NCBI RefSeq assembly: GCF_032854445.1 | Contig: NC_088305.1 | Coordinates: 32,079,645-32,143,644 of the forward strand | Direction: 5' to 3' | Origin: Liolophura sinensis | Taxonomy: Eukaryota; Mollusca; Polyplacophora; Chitonida; Chitonidae | DNA length: 64,000 nt | Shown: piece after piece, positions 20,989 through 33,426 of the stretch | How positions within the stretch are numbered: position 1 is the first letter of the stretch | How the letters are laid out: each line of letters opens with the position of its first letter | The notes under the pieces: generated by a model | The model's database searches: none | Seen by the model: the letters and a program-made list of their open reading frames with translations, nothing else | What the model was told of the DNA's origin: nothing | Translations under genes and position numbers: made by a program

Positions 20989-21230
20989 CGATAAAAATGT
21001 ATATACTTGTAGATTTTTTGATATACTCTTTTAAAATTTGCTGGTTTTCGAGTTTTAACTGGTTTGGTTTTTTCTTATCTGATTTTGAACTTGTCTGAAC
21101 ATTTTTGTTTCGTTTTTGATGTTCTTACTACCATATCGAAAACTCCAATCGCGTCGTGTTTCACCTTGTGTTCGCTACGATATGGCTGAAATATTTCTGA
21201 TGTGGCGTTAAGCCATAATCATTCATTCAT

Positions 21231-21242
21231 TCATTGACGGAG
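21231..21242 (+). repeat. Target-site duplication, right copy (12 bp)
   Basis: TCATTGACGGAG, identical to 16423-16434. Confidence 0.85.
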
Positions 21243-21329
21243 GAAGAATCCAAATGAAGGCTGGCAACTTCAGTAATGGGTGTGTCCACCACAAGTATCG
21301 ATGGCTTCTGTACATTTCCGTCTAACTGA

Positions 21330-21480
21330 TTTATTTGTTTGTTTGATTGGCGTTTTACTCAAATCGGCAGGGTATTGGCAGACCTCTCTATGTACGGGAG
21401 GAAGCCAGTATGAGCTCCTCTTGAACTCACAACGACCGCATTGGTGGGAGGCCTGTGGGTCATTGCGCCGCACTCAGTTG
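21330..21480 (-). mobile_element. SINE family 1, internally deleted and decayed
   Basis: Tail-side TGATTGGCGTTTTACTC and body GGAAGCCAGTATGAGCTCC are recognisable. The conserved core between them is lost. Confidence 0.65.
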
Positions 21481-21489
21481 TTGTATTAG

Positions 21490-22255
21490 GTTGGGACTTC
21501 CGTTATGTTAAGAACAACTGCAATACTTCACACGTGCCATATGTCAAATTCAAAACATTGCTAGGTAACCAAAGAGAACCATGAAGGAAGTGCTGAAAAA
21601 TTACAATGAAAACGACAGGTGCCCTCCGATCATCAGGATCGAGATTACCCCGTTTCCTGGGGCATCAGAATACACCAGAATACACCACGAATACAGTGTA
21701 ACCTAAAGTGAATGCTCTCACCAAGAAGTTGAAACATGTTCAATATTCTGAGTGAAACGGAACCCATGAGAGATAAAGTTTCTGCGACCAGCCTGAAAAT
21801 AGGCACCACATCGAAAGAATCCGCTGAATACCGTACGGAGCCGTGGAAGACAGCGAGGGAAACATTTGGAAAATCCGATCAGAAATTGCTTGACTTTGTC
21901 GAAAAGATCACTGTTACAGACAGACCCCAGAAAGAGACGAGGCGGCCTACACGACACAACAGGCAGCACAGGCTAAACCCCTATATCAGACAACACGGAA
22001 CAGAGAAAGCCGACCGCGTGACGACCGACCTCATTGGCGTTGCTAACAGCCAAAACTACTTCTGATTACGCACAGCCTATGTTCTTACTGAATCTAATCA
22101 ACGTTTGTGCGAAAGATGTAAAATTTGCAACACATTAGGCTTCTCTCCTGACAGAGGAGCTGTTTGACCACTAAGATTTTGGGTGGTTCTTGACTGGCAC
22201 AGGTTGTGTATTGCGTTCGCATGTGTTTCCATATCCTGCATTTCTGTGTAACAAA
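21490..22255. other. No recognised gene
   Basis: A 109-codon open frame at 21736-22065 (+) has no recognisable domain and no splice context. Nothing else was identified. Confidence 0.5.
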
Positions 22256-22259
22256 GCCA

Positions 22260-22524
22260 TTATTTATTTATTTGATTGGTGTTTTACGCCGTGCTCAAGA
22301 ATATTTCACTTATACGACGGCAGCCAGCATTATGGTGGGAGGAAACCGGGCACAGCCCTGGGTAAACACACGACCATCCGCAGGTTGCTGGCAGACCTTC
22401 CCACTTACGGCCGGAGAGGAAGCCAGCATGAGCTGGACTTGAACTCATAGCGACCGCATTGGTGAGAGATTCCTGGGTCATTACGCTGCGCTAGCGCGCT
22501 AACCAACTGAGCCACGAAGGCCCC
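22260..22524 (-). mobile_element. SINE family 1, full length
   Basis: Reads from the TTATTTATTTATTTGATTGG tail through the core CGCCGTGCTCAAGAATATTT to a complete tRNA-like head ending GAGCCACGAAGGCCCC. The flanking duplication is unclear (possibly AAGCCA). Confidence 0.85.
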
Positions 22525-23735
22525 ACGCGAAGCCAAAGCGGTTCGTATTTGTTCTTTTTGTTTGGTAAGGTGGTAGTTTTAGTGTAATTTTTGTGTTGTA
22601 TTAATTTATAAAAGATACGTAAAACAATTGTCTGTCTTTGTCACTGGTTCATATTGCACACTTGTTTATTCTGTTGTCTTGTCGATTTTGCGGAGCAACG
22701 AATAATAAACGGTTTCTATACCAGAAAACATATGTCGTTGAGTTTCTCCGGCCCGGTGGTCGATCCAACCGGGTGAAACGGGCCGCGGTTACAGTAAAAA
22801 CGCTTTGCATTGCCGACAGGCTGTGACGGTGCCGACGGTACGCGAGAGTGTTGTGGGTGCCTGCCGACAGACAACAGCAAATAATGGCTGTCTGGAGCAG
22901 GGATTACACAGTAAAGCCAAAATGTGACAGAACTTTGATGTAATTTACCGACAGAGTCTGCGGAAGTTTGCACGAAGTGATGATCCTGGTGAGAATGTTT
23001 TATTCCAACCCCACCCTGTGTTCAATCATGTCAACAGTACCCACCTCGACTGCTACTATGTAATCTGTTACTGGCTGAACTTTTATATAATTGCCAAGCG
23101 CGTGTGTAAACTGGGCTTCACATAAAATTGCACGCTTTATTCAGTACACACTAAAATCCTCTAGTGGCTACTGAGTTCCCAGGCATAACTTTATATCATG
23201 GACCTGAGATTTCCCATTTAGTCGTCGCTGAGAACAGTTTACTAACAGGGCAATGGACGTGGTGAACCTGACCAATAGTACCAGGCAGCTTCAAGACGGG
23301 CACCAAACCATTTTATTAGATTTTATTGAAGTTTGTTCGCTGACTGATAAATTGTGAAAGGAATCTTGCTAATGATATTCAGCAATATTTCATCTGGCGA
23401 CTCGGTCCTTCTTATGCCCTATGCTATTAATATACTGTATTGGACAGGCCTGCACCATATACTGATGTTGTAATATAGTATATCAGTGTCTTTTGAATTC
23501 CTACCCTTCCTTTCCTAAACAATATTAAAGCTATTTCTCAGCACAGCACTGTGGTATGCTGCCACAAATTTAGACCATGTGTTTCTTAATCCGCACTTAC
23601 CTTTGAGAATTTCAGTTCAATTTATTCCCGTCTATTTAACTGTTTAAAATATGGATATAAAGATACGGGTCATTCAAGCGTATTCACTTGGCAATAACGA
23701 GTAATTTATGTAGCAAAGTAAAGATTAGAGTTACA
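22525..23735. other. No recognised gene
   Basis: Scattered short frames only. A GC-richer patch at 22745-22865 was noted without any assignable function. Confidence 0.5.
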
Positions 23736-23739
23736 AGTA

Positions 23740-25261
23740 CACTCTTCAAAAAATGAAACGCAAAATGAAATTCAAAAATGATACTTACAATTTTGTACAC
23801 ATATGTTAACTCAAACAGTTTTGTAGGGTTGCACATTGTTACCGAAATGCTTCAAAAGATCATCCTTGACCAAACGCAACCAAAAATGATTTTGAACGGT
23901 TTTATCAATTAGGATTGTTATGGTGTGCGTTGATGTCGTGCAGCACGATGCTCAGGCACAATGATTGTTTGTCACGTGCAAAACATGAGTACAGCATGTG
24001 ACTATAAAAGATCCAAAGGAATCTCACAATTTTATCCAATATCTTTGCAAGTACTGTACACGAAAATGGGACGTCTCAACGCTGCTGACCGAAATCAGGC
24101 AATTGGACGATTGCAAGCTGGCGAATCAAAGAGTGAGGTGGCAAGGATCTTCAACGTTCATCCCAGCACAATAACCCGGTTGTGGGACCGATTTCGTCAA
24201 ACAAATTTGACAAATGACCGTCCAAGATCAGGAAGACCTAGAGTCACCACACCTGCCCAAGATCGGTACATCCGGGTAACCCACCTACGTGACCGCCATA
24301 GTACCGCCCGGGACACAGCACAAGAACAGTTTGGAGCCCGAAGAGTGTCCGATCAGACAATCAGGAACCGTCTCCGAGAAGTAGGAATACATGCCACACG
24401 TCCAAAAGTTGCCCCCTCCTTGACACGACTACATCGACGTCGACAACTGAGATGGTATACCACGGTGCTTCCATGGAACCTGGCAAACTAGAGGCGCATA
24501 TGGTTTAGCGATGAATCCCGTTATCTCCTCAGGCGATGTGATGGTAGAGACCGTGTCTAGAGACGACGTCATGAATGTTTTGCTCCTCACTGCATCAGAC
24601 AGGTGGACAGATTTGGTGGAGGGAGTGTTATAGTGTGGGGAGCGATCTCATACACCCGCAGATCGGAGCTTGTGCTTGTCCAAGGCAATCTGACGGCCAA
24701 TCGATACATCGACCAGATTCTACGCCCGCACGTCCTTCGCCTTGTTGACCTTCAACGGCAGCTCTTCCAACAGGACAACGCCAGGCCCCACATAGCACGT
24801 GCCACCATGGACTACCTGGCCAATAACATCAATACCCTTCCCTGGCCCTCCAAATCCCTGGATCTAAACCCAATCGTACACCTTTGGGATCAGATCGATA
24901 GACGGGTGCATCGACGTCGTATTCCACCACAAAATCTTCAACAGGTGTTCCACATGCTGCATGAGGAATGGAGAGGGATTCCACAACAAAACATCCAACG
25001 ACTGATTCGATCTGTACCCAGGAGGTGTCGGGCAGTGGTAGCAGCTGGAGGTGGTCATACAAGGTACTGACCTCAACACCACCTGGTGGACAGCAGTAAT
25101 GTCTGTGATGACTATTATTCTCATGAAATATGGACAACATAGCAATGCATTGCTCCACAAAATTTCATTCATGTATCTTTGTTTTCCGCTGATCTACACG
25201 TCCTTGAATAACATTAAATTTTCATTGATATTTGGATTTTGCGTTTCTTTTTTGAAGAGTG
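23740..25261 (+). mobile_element. Tc1-type transposon, complete ends, TA target duplication
   Basis: 1522 bp. Left terminus CACTCTTCAAAAAATGAAAC and right terminus (reverse complement) CACTCTTCAAAAAAGAAACG match over about 27 bp with one indel. TA dinucleotides at 23738-23739 and 25262-25263 flank it, as Tc1/mariner insertion requires. The interior holds one transposase frame. Ends look intact, so the copy could in principle be moved by an active relative's enzyme; its own gene is defective. Confidence 0.92.
24066..25070 (+). pseudogene. Tc1-family transposase (DD34E type), inactivated
   Basis: About 334 codons, the usual Tc1 length. The N-terminal paired-like HTH has MGRLNAADRNQAIGRL and VARIFNVHPSTITRLW, followed by a GRPR-type hook (RSGRPRVTT). 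Catalytic core: FSDES (first Asp, about 24504), FQQDNARPH (second Asp, about 24774). The third acidic residue is replaced: NPIVHLWD has Val (24876-24878) where the family has Glu. Two in-frame stop codons lie at 24489-24491 and 24558-24560; otherwise the frame is uninterrupted. It is dead both by the stops and by the missing Glu. The start was chosen at MGRLN because the upstream in-frame ATGs precede the conserved domain without family support. Confidence 0.9.
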
Positions 25262-25689
25262 TAATTGGAACGTAATGCTTAATATTAAATTTAAGGCTGA
25301 AATCATTCGCCCATTATCCGTGTATATCTAATTTAAAATTGTGGCTATATTTTCACAATCCTTGTGACCATATTGAAGCATTTTATCTTATTACTGATTG
25401 TATTACTGATTTACAACAATTGCCATGCATTAGAGTCGTGTCCTTTTAGAACTGAGCTACTGAGCAATTCTGCGGGTTGATAAACTTGAGCGGAACTTCC
25501 GTTCATCTATTACATCGTGGCGAAAATTGGCGACAAAATTTGAATTTATGTTGTCAGAATAAGCAGATATTTTGCCCTTGTAACGCGTTGCATAGAAAAT
25601 GTCACCACTGCTTATGAAAATCATCAAACGTTGCCGCCATGTGGTGATAAACGGGATCGATTTGTATGAGGTCACTAAATCTGACACTC

Positions 25690-27190
25690 ATCTTTTAGTT
25701 AAACAATGTTCAGAGAAATGTAAATGGTGCAAATATAGGGAGGTATGAGGTTCTTTGTTCCAAAAAGCATCCCACCTCCCTGCATGAGGATCAAATTAAC
25801 AAAGGTGGTAAAGCTGATCATACTATGGGTAAGATAAGTTTATATGACGATTATCTTACCTGTATTGGTGGTTGCAACAGTCCTGTGATCTTACCTGTTT
25901 TAGTCTCTCATGTAGACATTCCAAAAAAGGAAATGATCTTTTATGTATGTACCCATTCGGACACAACTCCTGTCTCCTGACGACAGGAAAATCCTTCAGA
26001 TTTCGTCGGGCACTACCCTTAAACATTGCCATTACGAAATGCCGCACCCACTGAGAAATGAATGTGTGTTGCTACCTGGCAATAAGTATATCGCCACCTC
26101 TCTGCTGATGCCGCTCAAGCGTCGTTTGTTGGCAAACACTCCATTTCTGAAAGATTACACCGCTTTTATGCGAAATATCATAGAGGGACATGCAGAAAAG
26201 GTCCCTGACGATGAGGCTGGCAGCAATCCTGGTAAGGTTTGGGACATTTACCAATCTAAAAAACTATCGAAAATACGCCTGGTGTTTGATTGTAGTGCCA
26301 AGGTACAAGGGGATGTCCTTGAACGATAATTTGTTACAGAATCCGGATTTAATCAATCGGTTACAGGGGGTTCTTTGCCATTTTTGACTTGAGCCTACAT
26401 CATCATGTATCATAACGTAGGCAAGTGTATCATCAGTGCAAGGTGACTGCTAAATATCGGCACTTGTTCCGTTTCCTTTGGTGGCCGGATGGTGACTTAA
26501 GGGGCACGGAAACTGAGCACCGTAAGACTGCTCATCTGTTTTGGGCTGTTTCCTCTTCCGTATATGCTAACTTTGGCCTAAAACGAGCAGCAGACGATCA
26601 AAGAGGTGAGTATGGAAGTACAGCAGTAAGGCGTAATTTTTACGTGGACGACAGCCTAATGTCAACTAGTGCCGTTAACGAAGCGATTGCTCTTATCTCG
26701 AGCAGAAACAGTCATGCGGGCTAGTCCTGCACAAAGTTGTCTCCTACTCCCCAGAAGTAATGTCTTCAATCCCGTCTAATGACAGAGCTATAGACGCAAA
26801 ATGATCTGACCTTATGCCAGAAATCTGATCTTATGATCGACGTAGGTTATTTTGGTCAGTAAGCAGTTTTTGCAGAAAATATGCCGAGAGGACTGATTGG
26901 GATGACCCTGTTCCTCCAGTGAGGACAATGGCGTTTAAGTCCTGTCAGTCTCAGAATGTTAAGAGTTTCATCGCTGCTTCAAAGTAAGTTTAGGAAAGTG
27001 AAGGGAGTACAACATTTTGCAGATAAGAAAGAAGGATCCTAGCAAAAGACTATTAAAAAAATCCGAACAAGCGATTGCCAAGTCCTCCATGAGGAACTTC
27101 TCCAATGCAGGTCTGGTTAAAGGTACTATCCCTCTCCTTGCCAAAGGCCTAGATACGCACAAAGATTCCTGCCAGAGGCATTATAAATGA
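25690..27190 (+). mobile_element. BEL/Pao LTR-retroelement fossil (pol fragment)
   Basis: A frame at 25943-26329 shows the BEL/Pao RT entry region (LPGNKYIATSLLMPLKRRLL, EGHAEKVP, KIRLVFDCSAK). A frame at 26425-26724 continues with the palm side (LFRFLWWPDGD, HLFWAVSSSVYANFGLKRA, RNFYVDDSLMS). A later piece near 26870-26990 fits the connection toward RNase H and integrase. No LTRs, gag or clear integrase were found, so this is a fragment with multiple breaks, probably old. Confidence 0.75.
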
Positions 27191-27546
27191 CCACGTTAAG
27201 TACGAAAGTAGCTTGAGAATAGCCATCCTCCACGAATGGAAAGCGTCCGCACTGCCACAAAGAAACGAAAGGCTAAATCTACCTTGTTGTCACCATTAGT
27301 AAGACCAAAACACTAAAAAAAACACTACTGTCGTCCTGGACCGCTCTTCCTACATCAAAGAAGCTGAAAGACAGACCTACGATGGTATACGCTATCAACA
27401 AATCAACAACATGGAAACACTCACACTGGCTCGCAACCTGGTAAATAAACTACAACACAAAGGTGTGGTCAGCCCCAGTACAAACAGTTATATCATACGT
27501 ACGAGAAGGTAAAACCTTCACTATACCTCCTACCTAAAATAGGGAG

Positions 27547-28319
27547 ACTGAAGTTAGCAGCGGGTTAGTTATTAATTATTCGTATAACTAATAACTAACT
27601 CAGCAGCGGGTTAGTTATTTGAATAACTAATAACTAACCAGCAGCTGGTTAGTTATTAGAATAACCAATATCTAACCCAGCAGCGGTGTAGTTATTCAAA
27701 ATCAGTTATTCGAATATAACTAATGACTAACACAGCAGTGGGTTAGTTATTTGAATAACCAATAACTAACCAGCAGCAGGTTAGTTACTGAATTAACAAA
27801 TATCTAACCCAGAAGCGGTGTAGTTTTTCAAAATCAGTTATTTGAATAACTCAAAATCAGTTATTTGAATAACTAATAACTTTCACAGCAGTGGGTTGGT
27901 TATTTGAATAACTAATAACTAAAACAGAAACGAGTTAGTTATTCGAACTAGCAGCGGGTTAGTTATTTGAAATTAGTTATTTGAATAACTAAAACAGCAA
28001 CGAGTTAGTTATTCGAACCAGCAGCGGGTTAGTTATTCCGATAACTAGTAACTAACCAACGGCGGGCTAGTTATTTGAAATCATTTATTTGTATAACTAA
28101 TAACTAACTCAACAGCAGTTATTTGAATAACTAACCTGCTGCTGGTAAGTTTTTAGCTATTCAAATAACTGACCCGATGCTGATTAGTTATTAGTTATTC
28201 CAATAACTAACCCGCTGTTGGTTAGCTATTAGGTATTCAAATAACCAACCCGCTGCTGAGTTAGTTACTAGTTATTCGAATGACTAATAACTAATAACTA
28301 ACCTGCTGCTAACTTCAGT
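27547..28319. repeat. Foldback element made of palindromic TTAGTTATT subrepeats
   Basis: Ends are inverted copies: ACTGAAGTTAGCAGC at 27547 and GCTGCTAACTTCAGT at 28305-28319. The interior consists of some 20 imperfect subunits around the palindrome TTAGTTATTCGAATAACTAA, joined by (A)CAGCAGCGGG. Subunits read GCAGCGGGTTAG in the left two thirds and the complementary CTAACCCGCTGC from about 28115 onward, so the whole block is a large inverted repeat. It lies within the Penelope-like remnant. No target duplication was found. Confidence 0.85.
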
Positions 28320-28908
28320 GTGCTACATACACAAGATCCGGAATTACTAGTTCAGGATCCCTGCATGTCATTCAGTGTTTCGGATTTTTTATATATCAGG
28401 AAGATTTATTACATCACAAAGTAGCTCACCATTGGAAAAAAATGAGAGATGTCTAGATTATTTTCTAGTACCCATTGTTAAAACTTAGACTGCCTATATA
28501 TGTCTTACACAAAAGAATTCATAAATGAAACTGAAAACTTGAATGCCTCCAGAAATACAGTATTTGCATCATACGATGTTGCTTTCCTTTACACCTATCT
28601 ACGGTTCGTTGAAATACTACACGGCTTAAAACTGGACTTGGAAACACATCCCAACCGCCCAGTGCACTGCTGATAGAGATGGCACCCCTTTATACTGACC
28701 AAGAATGAATTCAAACTGAACAGCAAATACTATCAACAAATAGTGGGAGCCCCGCAGGGAGCGGTCCCTAGACCTGAACCCTACGATATAGCTATATACC
28801 ACCACAAAAATCAGATAAGCGAGTATGCACATAAAAACAAACTCGTCTTTCACAAAAGATTCTGTGGTGACGGATGTATGTTTTTCACCTGGACTAACTG
28901 GAGGTGGA

Positions 28909-29240
28909 GTGAGTGAGTGAGTGCTTGGGGTTTAACGTCGTACTCAACAATTTTTCAGTCATATGACGACGAAGGAATCATTAGGGTGCATGCACGTGTA
29001 ATGTGCCTCCTTGTTGCAGGACGGATTTCCACCGCTCTTTTATTTAGTACTGCATCACTGAGACGACTTACCGAAGGCAAGTAAGCCGCCCCGCCCGAGC
29101 CATTATACTGATACGGGTCAACCAGCCGTTGCACTGTCCCCTTCATGCTGAACGCCAAGGTGTGACTCGACCAAGGATTGATCCTGGATCTACCGGTCCC
29201 GAAGCGGACGCTCTACCAACTGTGCTATCCGGGCCGGTCG
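28909..29240 (-). mobile_element. tRNA-derived SINE (family 2), full length with target duplication
   Basis: Reverse complement begins CCGGCCCGGATAGCACAGTT (A-box-like) with a B-box-like GGTAGATCCAGGATCAA, and ends in a (TCAC)n tail. Flanked by the 12-bp duplication ACTGGAGGTGGA at 28897-28908 and 29241-29252. Its 3' part (ACGTCGTACTCAACAATTTT, CATATGACGACG) resembles the 3' core of SINE family 1. Confidence 0.9.
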
Positions 29241-30144
29241 ACTGGAGGTGGAAGAATGTTTTATAATTGCTAACAATACCCACAACTTGCTGAAGTTAAC
29301 GCACGAAATGTCTTGTAGCCAGCTGAGTTCCTGGACACCTGCATATTTATAAGGCCCGAGATATATAAAAGAAGGTAAACTGGGTGTAACAATCCACAGG
29401 AAAGGAACTGAAAGAAACCTCCACTGAAACTTCTGCGGCCAGCCGAGTTGTTCTGAATGATTCATCATTGACGAAGATACAGATATGTTCGTAACTTCAG
29501 CTCGGAATTAACATACTTGGAAAAACTAAACTTATTCAAGGACGAACCGAAAACACGTGGATACCAAAAATAAACAAACAAGTATACATGTGCAACTCAA
29601 CTTAACAGGCATGAACAAACACAAACCAGCAAACCTAATCAAACAATACATGGATTTGTGTCCCTCAAGGACATGCTGTACTTGCTGTCGTGAGAAAAAA
29701 GAAAACCCAAAATTGTCTACCGACGTTGGAAAAAACATCAAATGAAATATTACAGCAACCTATTGCCTAAACATTTCTTGTCCGAATATATTTGCAAGAA
29801 GAATTCCGAAACACTGCACTTGACCATTAGGTCTCTACAAATTATAACACAGATAAGCAATAGTCACTACAGCTGAGCTGTCAAACTATTATCAAGAAAT
29901 ATGACACATACACGTGATGTTGAATCTGGTCAATTCAGACATGGAGTCGTGTATAAGGGATAATTTTATACACAAAGGCTGCGTGGAATAATTTGAAGCC
30001 AGTTATTGACACAACTGTTCTACAGAATAAAATGTCCTGGTTTATATAAAAATATTCCTGAGCATTTTTGATAATTAACATTTGTTAAGGAAGATTTATG
30101 ATTATGTAGAACAAAACGAGGTCTTAAAGCCTATTGTATTAATT

Positions 30145-30970
30145 TGGATCTGAAAACAGTTAGGATGCGAAAATTTATGGAGTGCATCTTGGAATAGATA
30201 AAGCAGAACTGAACTTTGATGGAATCCCGCAAAAGGTGAAAAGGAATGTTACATTACGGGCAGGTAGATTTTTAACACTTCGGGACAAGTCTGTTCTCAT
30301 TAACAGTGTGGCATTAGTAGTGTTATGGTTTACTGCTCAGTGTGTATGTTTACCCAGGTTTCCATGTTTTTATGGAAAAGCAACGCTCAATCTTTGAAAG
30401 CACTGTTGTGCACAATACGTCGATGGCAGACTAAATGTAACACACACAGATTGTAAGAGAAAAGCTTTAGCTGGTTCAAAGCAGATTTTGGCGTCCTTTT
30501 ATTGCCTGCGTTATAGTACATAGCCCAGTGCTCCATTTTGTTAAAGAAGTGTACTCAGCGTATGTAAATTTATTTGGTACGCAAAACCCGAAGGTATTAA
30601 AAGGTCAATTGTTTTATACATTTGATAGGCGCACAAAACATCTGTAACATTTTATGTAAACTGAATTTCTTCTCTTTTTTTGGCGGCTAAGTAGGTATTG
30701 AAATCACTATATGTTAAAGAGGCCAAGTGAGGTCATCTTGTTGATTATTGGCTGGGTATTTTTAAGGCAGGTTAAACCAGACTTGATCAGGCCTCACTCC
30801 GATGTCTGTTAGTTGCCAGAAGAATTCAGCTATCTACACATTTATTTCATTTACATAACACTGGACAACGGAATAAACTAGTACTTGATAATTTATGTGA
30901 AAGGTGAGGTTTCTGAGCCGTAATGTTTTGGGAGTGAATTATCTGTATATATCTCTGCCATACGGAGACA
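30145..30970 (+). mobile_element. Tx1-like LINE ORF2 C-terminal remnant
   Basis: The frame 30182-30397 reads RAGRFLTLRDKSVLINSVAL and VVLWFTAQC, aligning with KMRGRAVIINIVALSVLWYI of the 1-6-kb LINE. Near 30740-30790, GWVFLRQVKPDLIRPHSD aligns with WLGISLNQVKPEFARSS. Broken in several frames. Confidence 0.65.
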
Positions 30971-33400
30971 AGATGTACAGTCACTTATAGGTTATCGTGT
31001 GTATAATGCGTAGCCTAAAGAAATTCCACAGCGCAATACACAAGTCTGACAGGCCTAGATATCCAGTTACAGACTCATTATAATACACAATTATTATTCA
31101 TCATACCTAAGACCATAATAACATGGGTAACCGCAAACGCTCGTTGGCTCTGAGCACTAAGAAATTAGAGGAAGGAAACAGCACTTGTTGGTCTGGTGTC
31201 AGCAAAATGTGACTGGATAGGGTGTCTTGTCTGGTGTCTTCATAATGATACTTCAGTGAATAAAACATAAGTTCTTGAAAACAATATAACACTTTACAAT
31301 AATCGACTCTTAAAGAACGATTTGTAAATAATAACTATAACCTACTGCAATATACACAATAACAGATGTTTTATACTAAAAACATGTCTCTTACTCACAA
31401 GTATTGATAATTATTTACATCACAAACGCATTTCTTTTGACCCTCTCCCACCCCCCACCCCACCCCCACCAAATCTTCAGGTTCAGGAAATTACATATAC
31501 TTGTAACACAAACAGGCTCCTTCGCCGAATAGAACATCACAGTATTGCAAATATATTTTCTCGGTAAACTAAACATGGTAAACTGCAATTTTCCTAGTGT
31601 ACATTACTATTAGTGTACGGCCTACAGGATTTTTCAAACACTGTGACAGTGTCATGCTTACGGATTATGAATAGTTTGACCATACACCGTTTTAAGACAT
31701 TCTTTGTGTCTTTTTTGTGTTAACATTAATGACAATATTTTAAATGTTTAAACCAGACAACTAGAAACAAGAAACCATTAACTAGAGTTGCATACTGGAT
31801 ATTTTGTAGATCTAAGGACACAGTGGTGGTGTGTGTTATTTGGTAATCGTTTTAATAAGTTTAGTCTGCTTAACAATGTTTGGGAGGTCGTTAGTTTAAA
31901 AGAAAATAGAATATCAGCATGAAGTATGAATGTCTGAGAAAACTCCATGCAAAACTGTTGAAGAAACTGTTTGAATTTATTTTAGGGTTGTTTTTAACCG
32001 AGTAAAATGCATTTGTAGTATTTTTATATGGTGGCTCATAGGAGTAAATGACGTCAGGATCGGTTTTCTTTCCTCAAAGTAGTTTGCAATGAGGATCGGT
32101 CTAACAAAGCATTTATAACTGCTGCTTTATGTAGTTGTGAATAAATATATTTACTTGACAGAAACGTGCTGTACACTGGCACCTATTGTGTCTAATGTAT
32201 TCGCCTACTTGGAATGCAATTTTTCTCATGCGTTTTGCTTGGTTCCAAATAATTGAAATAAATCCAACCACCTGGATATTTTTCATGGACTTAGACATTT
32301 AGTTCATTTTATTGTTTTTCTTTCTTTTCATAATAGTTACTCAGCGTAGGCTGTTTTTGAAGTTCGATTGTTCATGCCACATTTAATGAAATAATGATTT
32401 TTTTAAATAGCAATTTGTATTTTCTGCATTCATGCAACAATGGCAGCAGTTGTCGTAAAGTTGTGAATTTTGATTATTTCTCAAAGATTTTGCTTTTCCA
32501 GATCCCATGATATAGTGTCACGAAGTTATACACACCTGTTTTTCCAAACTGATAATGTGCCAAAATTACATAGGTTTATGTAGGTTTGCTTCTTTTAACT
32601 TTCAGTACACATATAGAAGTAGCATATATTAGTATATACAATTCTCCCATGGAAGGGCAAATCATCTACAGTGTAATCTGACAGAAAAGTGGATTCATTT
32701 GTCTCCAAACACAGTCTTTCTTTCTAACTTAGTGACTGTGTTTTAATGCGAAGACGTTTCAGTTCTGTTCAGCCCAAAAGACAGAATAATTAATATATTT
32801 GTACAATATATGCAATCATCGGTGTTGAGTTATTTATTTCATTGAGGTTTATCGTCATTCCAAGATCATTTCACTTAGGACGGTTTGCAAGATTCATCAG
32901 TGAAGGAAAGATAAGTAACCGTTGTAACCACCGACTTTGGCTCGTTACTGACAATTCCCCTAAATCAGACGCACGCCTTTTGTCTGAGCCAAAGGCCTGA
33001 TCAAAAAGTATATGACATTGATTTCAATCGAAAGCAAGCCAGGGCGAATAGGCCGGCAAGTTTACCACCAAAGCACAGTAAAAACATATATGTTTCTTTC
33101 CACCGATTCTCCTCCATACGAGTTAAATGACTGTATCAGTCAATCTGCACCAACCTTTCCCCGACATGAAGTAATGTTGAATTCTGTATAAAGTGTTACA
33201 ATGTTCTTTGTTGACCCGTGGATCTCCAAGCAAAAGCGTCAACAGTTGAGCTAAACGTCTATCTCATTTTTTCAGGCAGGCTTTAATAGTTGGTACTTTC
33301 CGTCTCCCGGAAGTAGTTTCGGACCCGTAGAAAAACAGAAGATAAGATCTTCACTCTGAACCATATAATACTGAACCATATAATACTGAACCATATGTAT
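30970..33400. other. No gene recognised; AT-rich intergenic sequence
   Basis: Only short chance frames, a C-rich patch at 31441-31468 and a decayed SINE family 1 scrap (minus, about 32826-32895: TTATTTCATTGAGGTTTATC, ATTTCACTTAGGACGG). Confidence 0.55.
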
Positions 33401-33426
33401 CATGTTTATTACTGTTAAGAACGACA

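Larger units (their letters stand above)
16435..21230 (+). mobile_element. Nimb/I-type LINE, end to end, with an internal RT deletion
   Basis: 4.8 kb bounded by a 12-bp duplication. It has a 430-bp 5' UTR, ORF1 (from 16865), ORF2 pieces for endonuclease, RT connector, thumb and RNase H, then a 3' UTR ending in (CATT)n. The RNase H domain after RT assigns it to the I superfamily, and the layout is most like Nimb. The RT palm with its catalytic Asp pair is not found: sequence jumps from the pre-finger region (about 19020-19090) to post-palm sequence (about 19150). Several frame breaks exist. Related 5' and 3' fragments occur at 35.1, 35.7, 39.1, 41.6 and 42.7 kb. Confidence 0.8.
27330..30000 (+). 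mobile_element. Penelope-like retroelement remnant
   Basis: Pieces in order on the plus strand: VVLDRSSYIKEAERQTYDGI (about 27335), a LPK-type block before 27547, ASYDVAFLYT (about 28570), a 'QQIVGAPQGAVP' block (about 28735), and later 'FLDTCIF' and 'KTRGYQKNKQ'-like pieces near 29330-29570. The DV-LYT and GAPQG blocks are characteristic of Penelope-like RTs. A foldback repeat (27547-28319) and a SINE (28909-29240) interrupt it. It is heavily decayed. A GIY-YIG domain was not convincingly seen. Confidence 0.6.

Noticed and set aside
21736-22065. 109-codon open frame
   Set aside because: No domain, no codon or splice support, and overlapping minus-strand frame of similar length.
27330-30000. 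Assigning the remnant at 27.3-30 kb to DIRS elements
   Set aside because: The DV-LYT and GAPQG blocks fit Penelope-like RTs better, and no tyrosine recombinase was seen.
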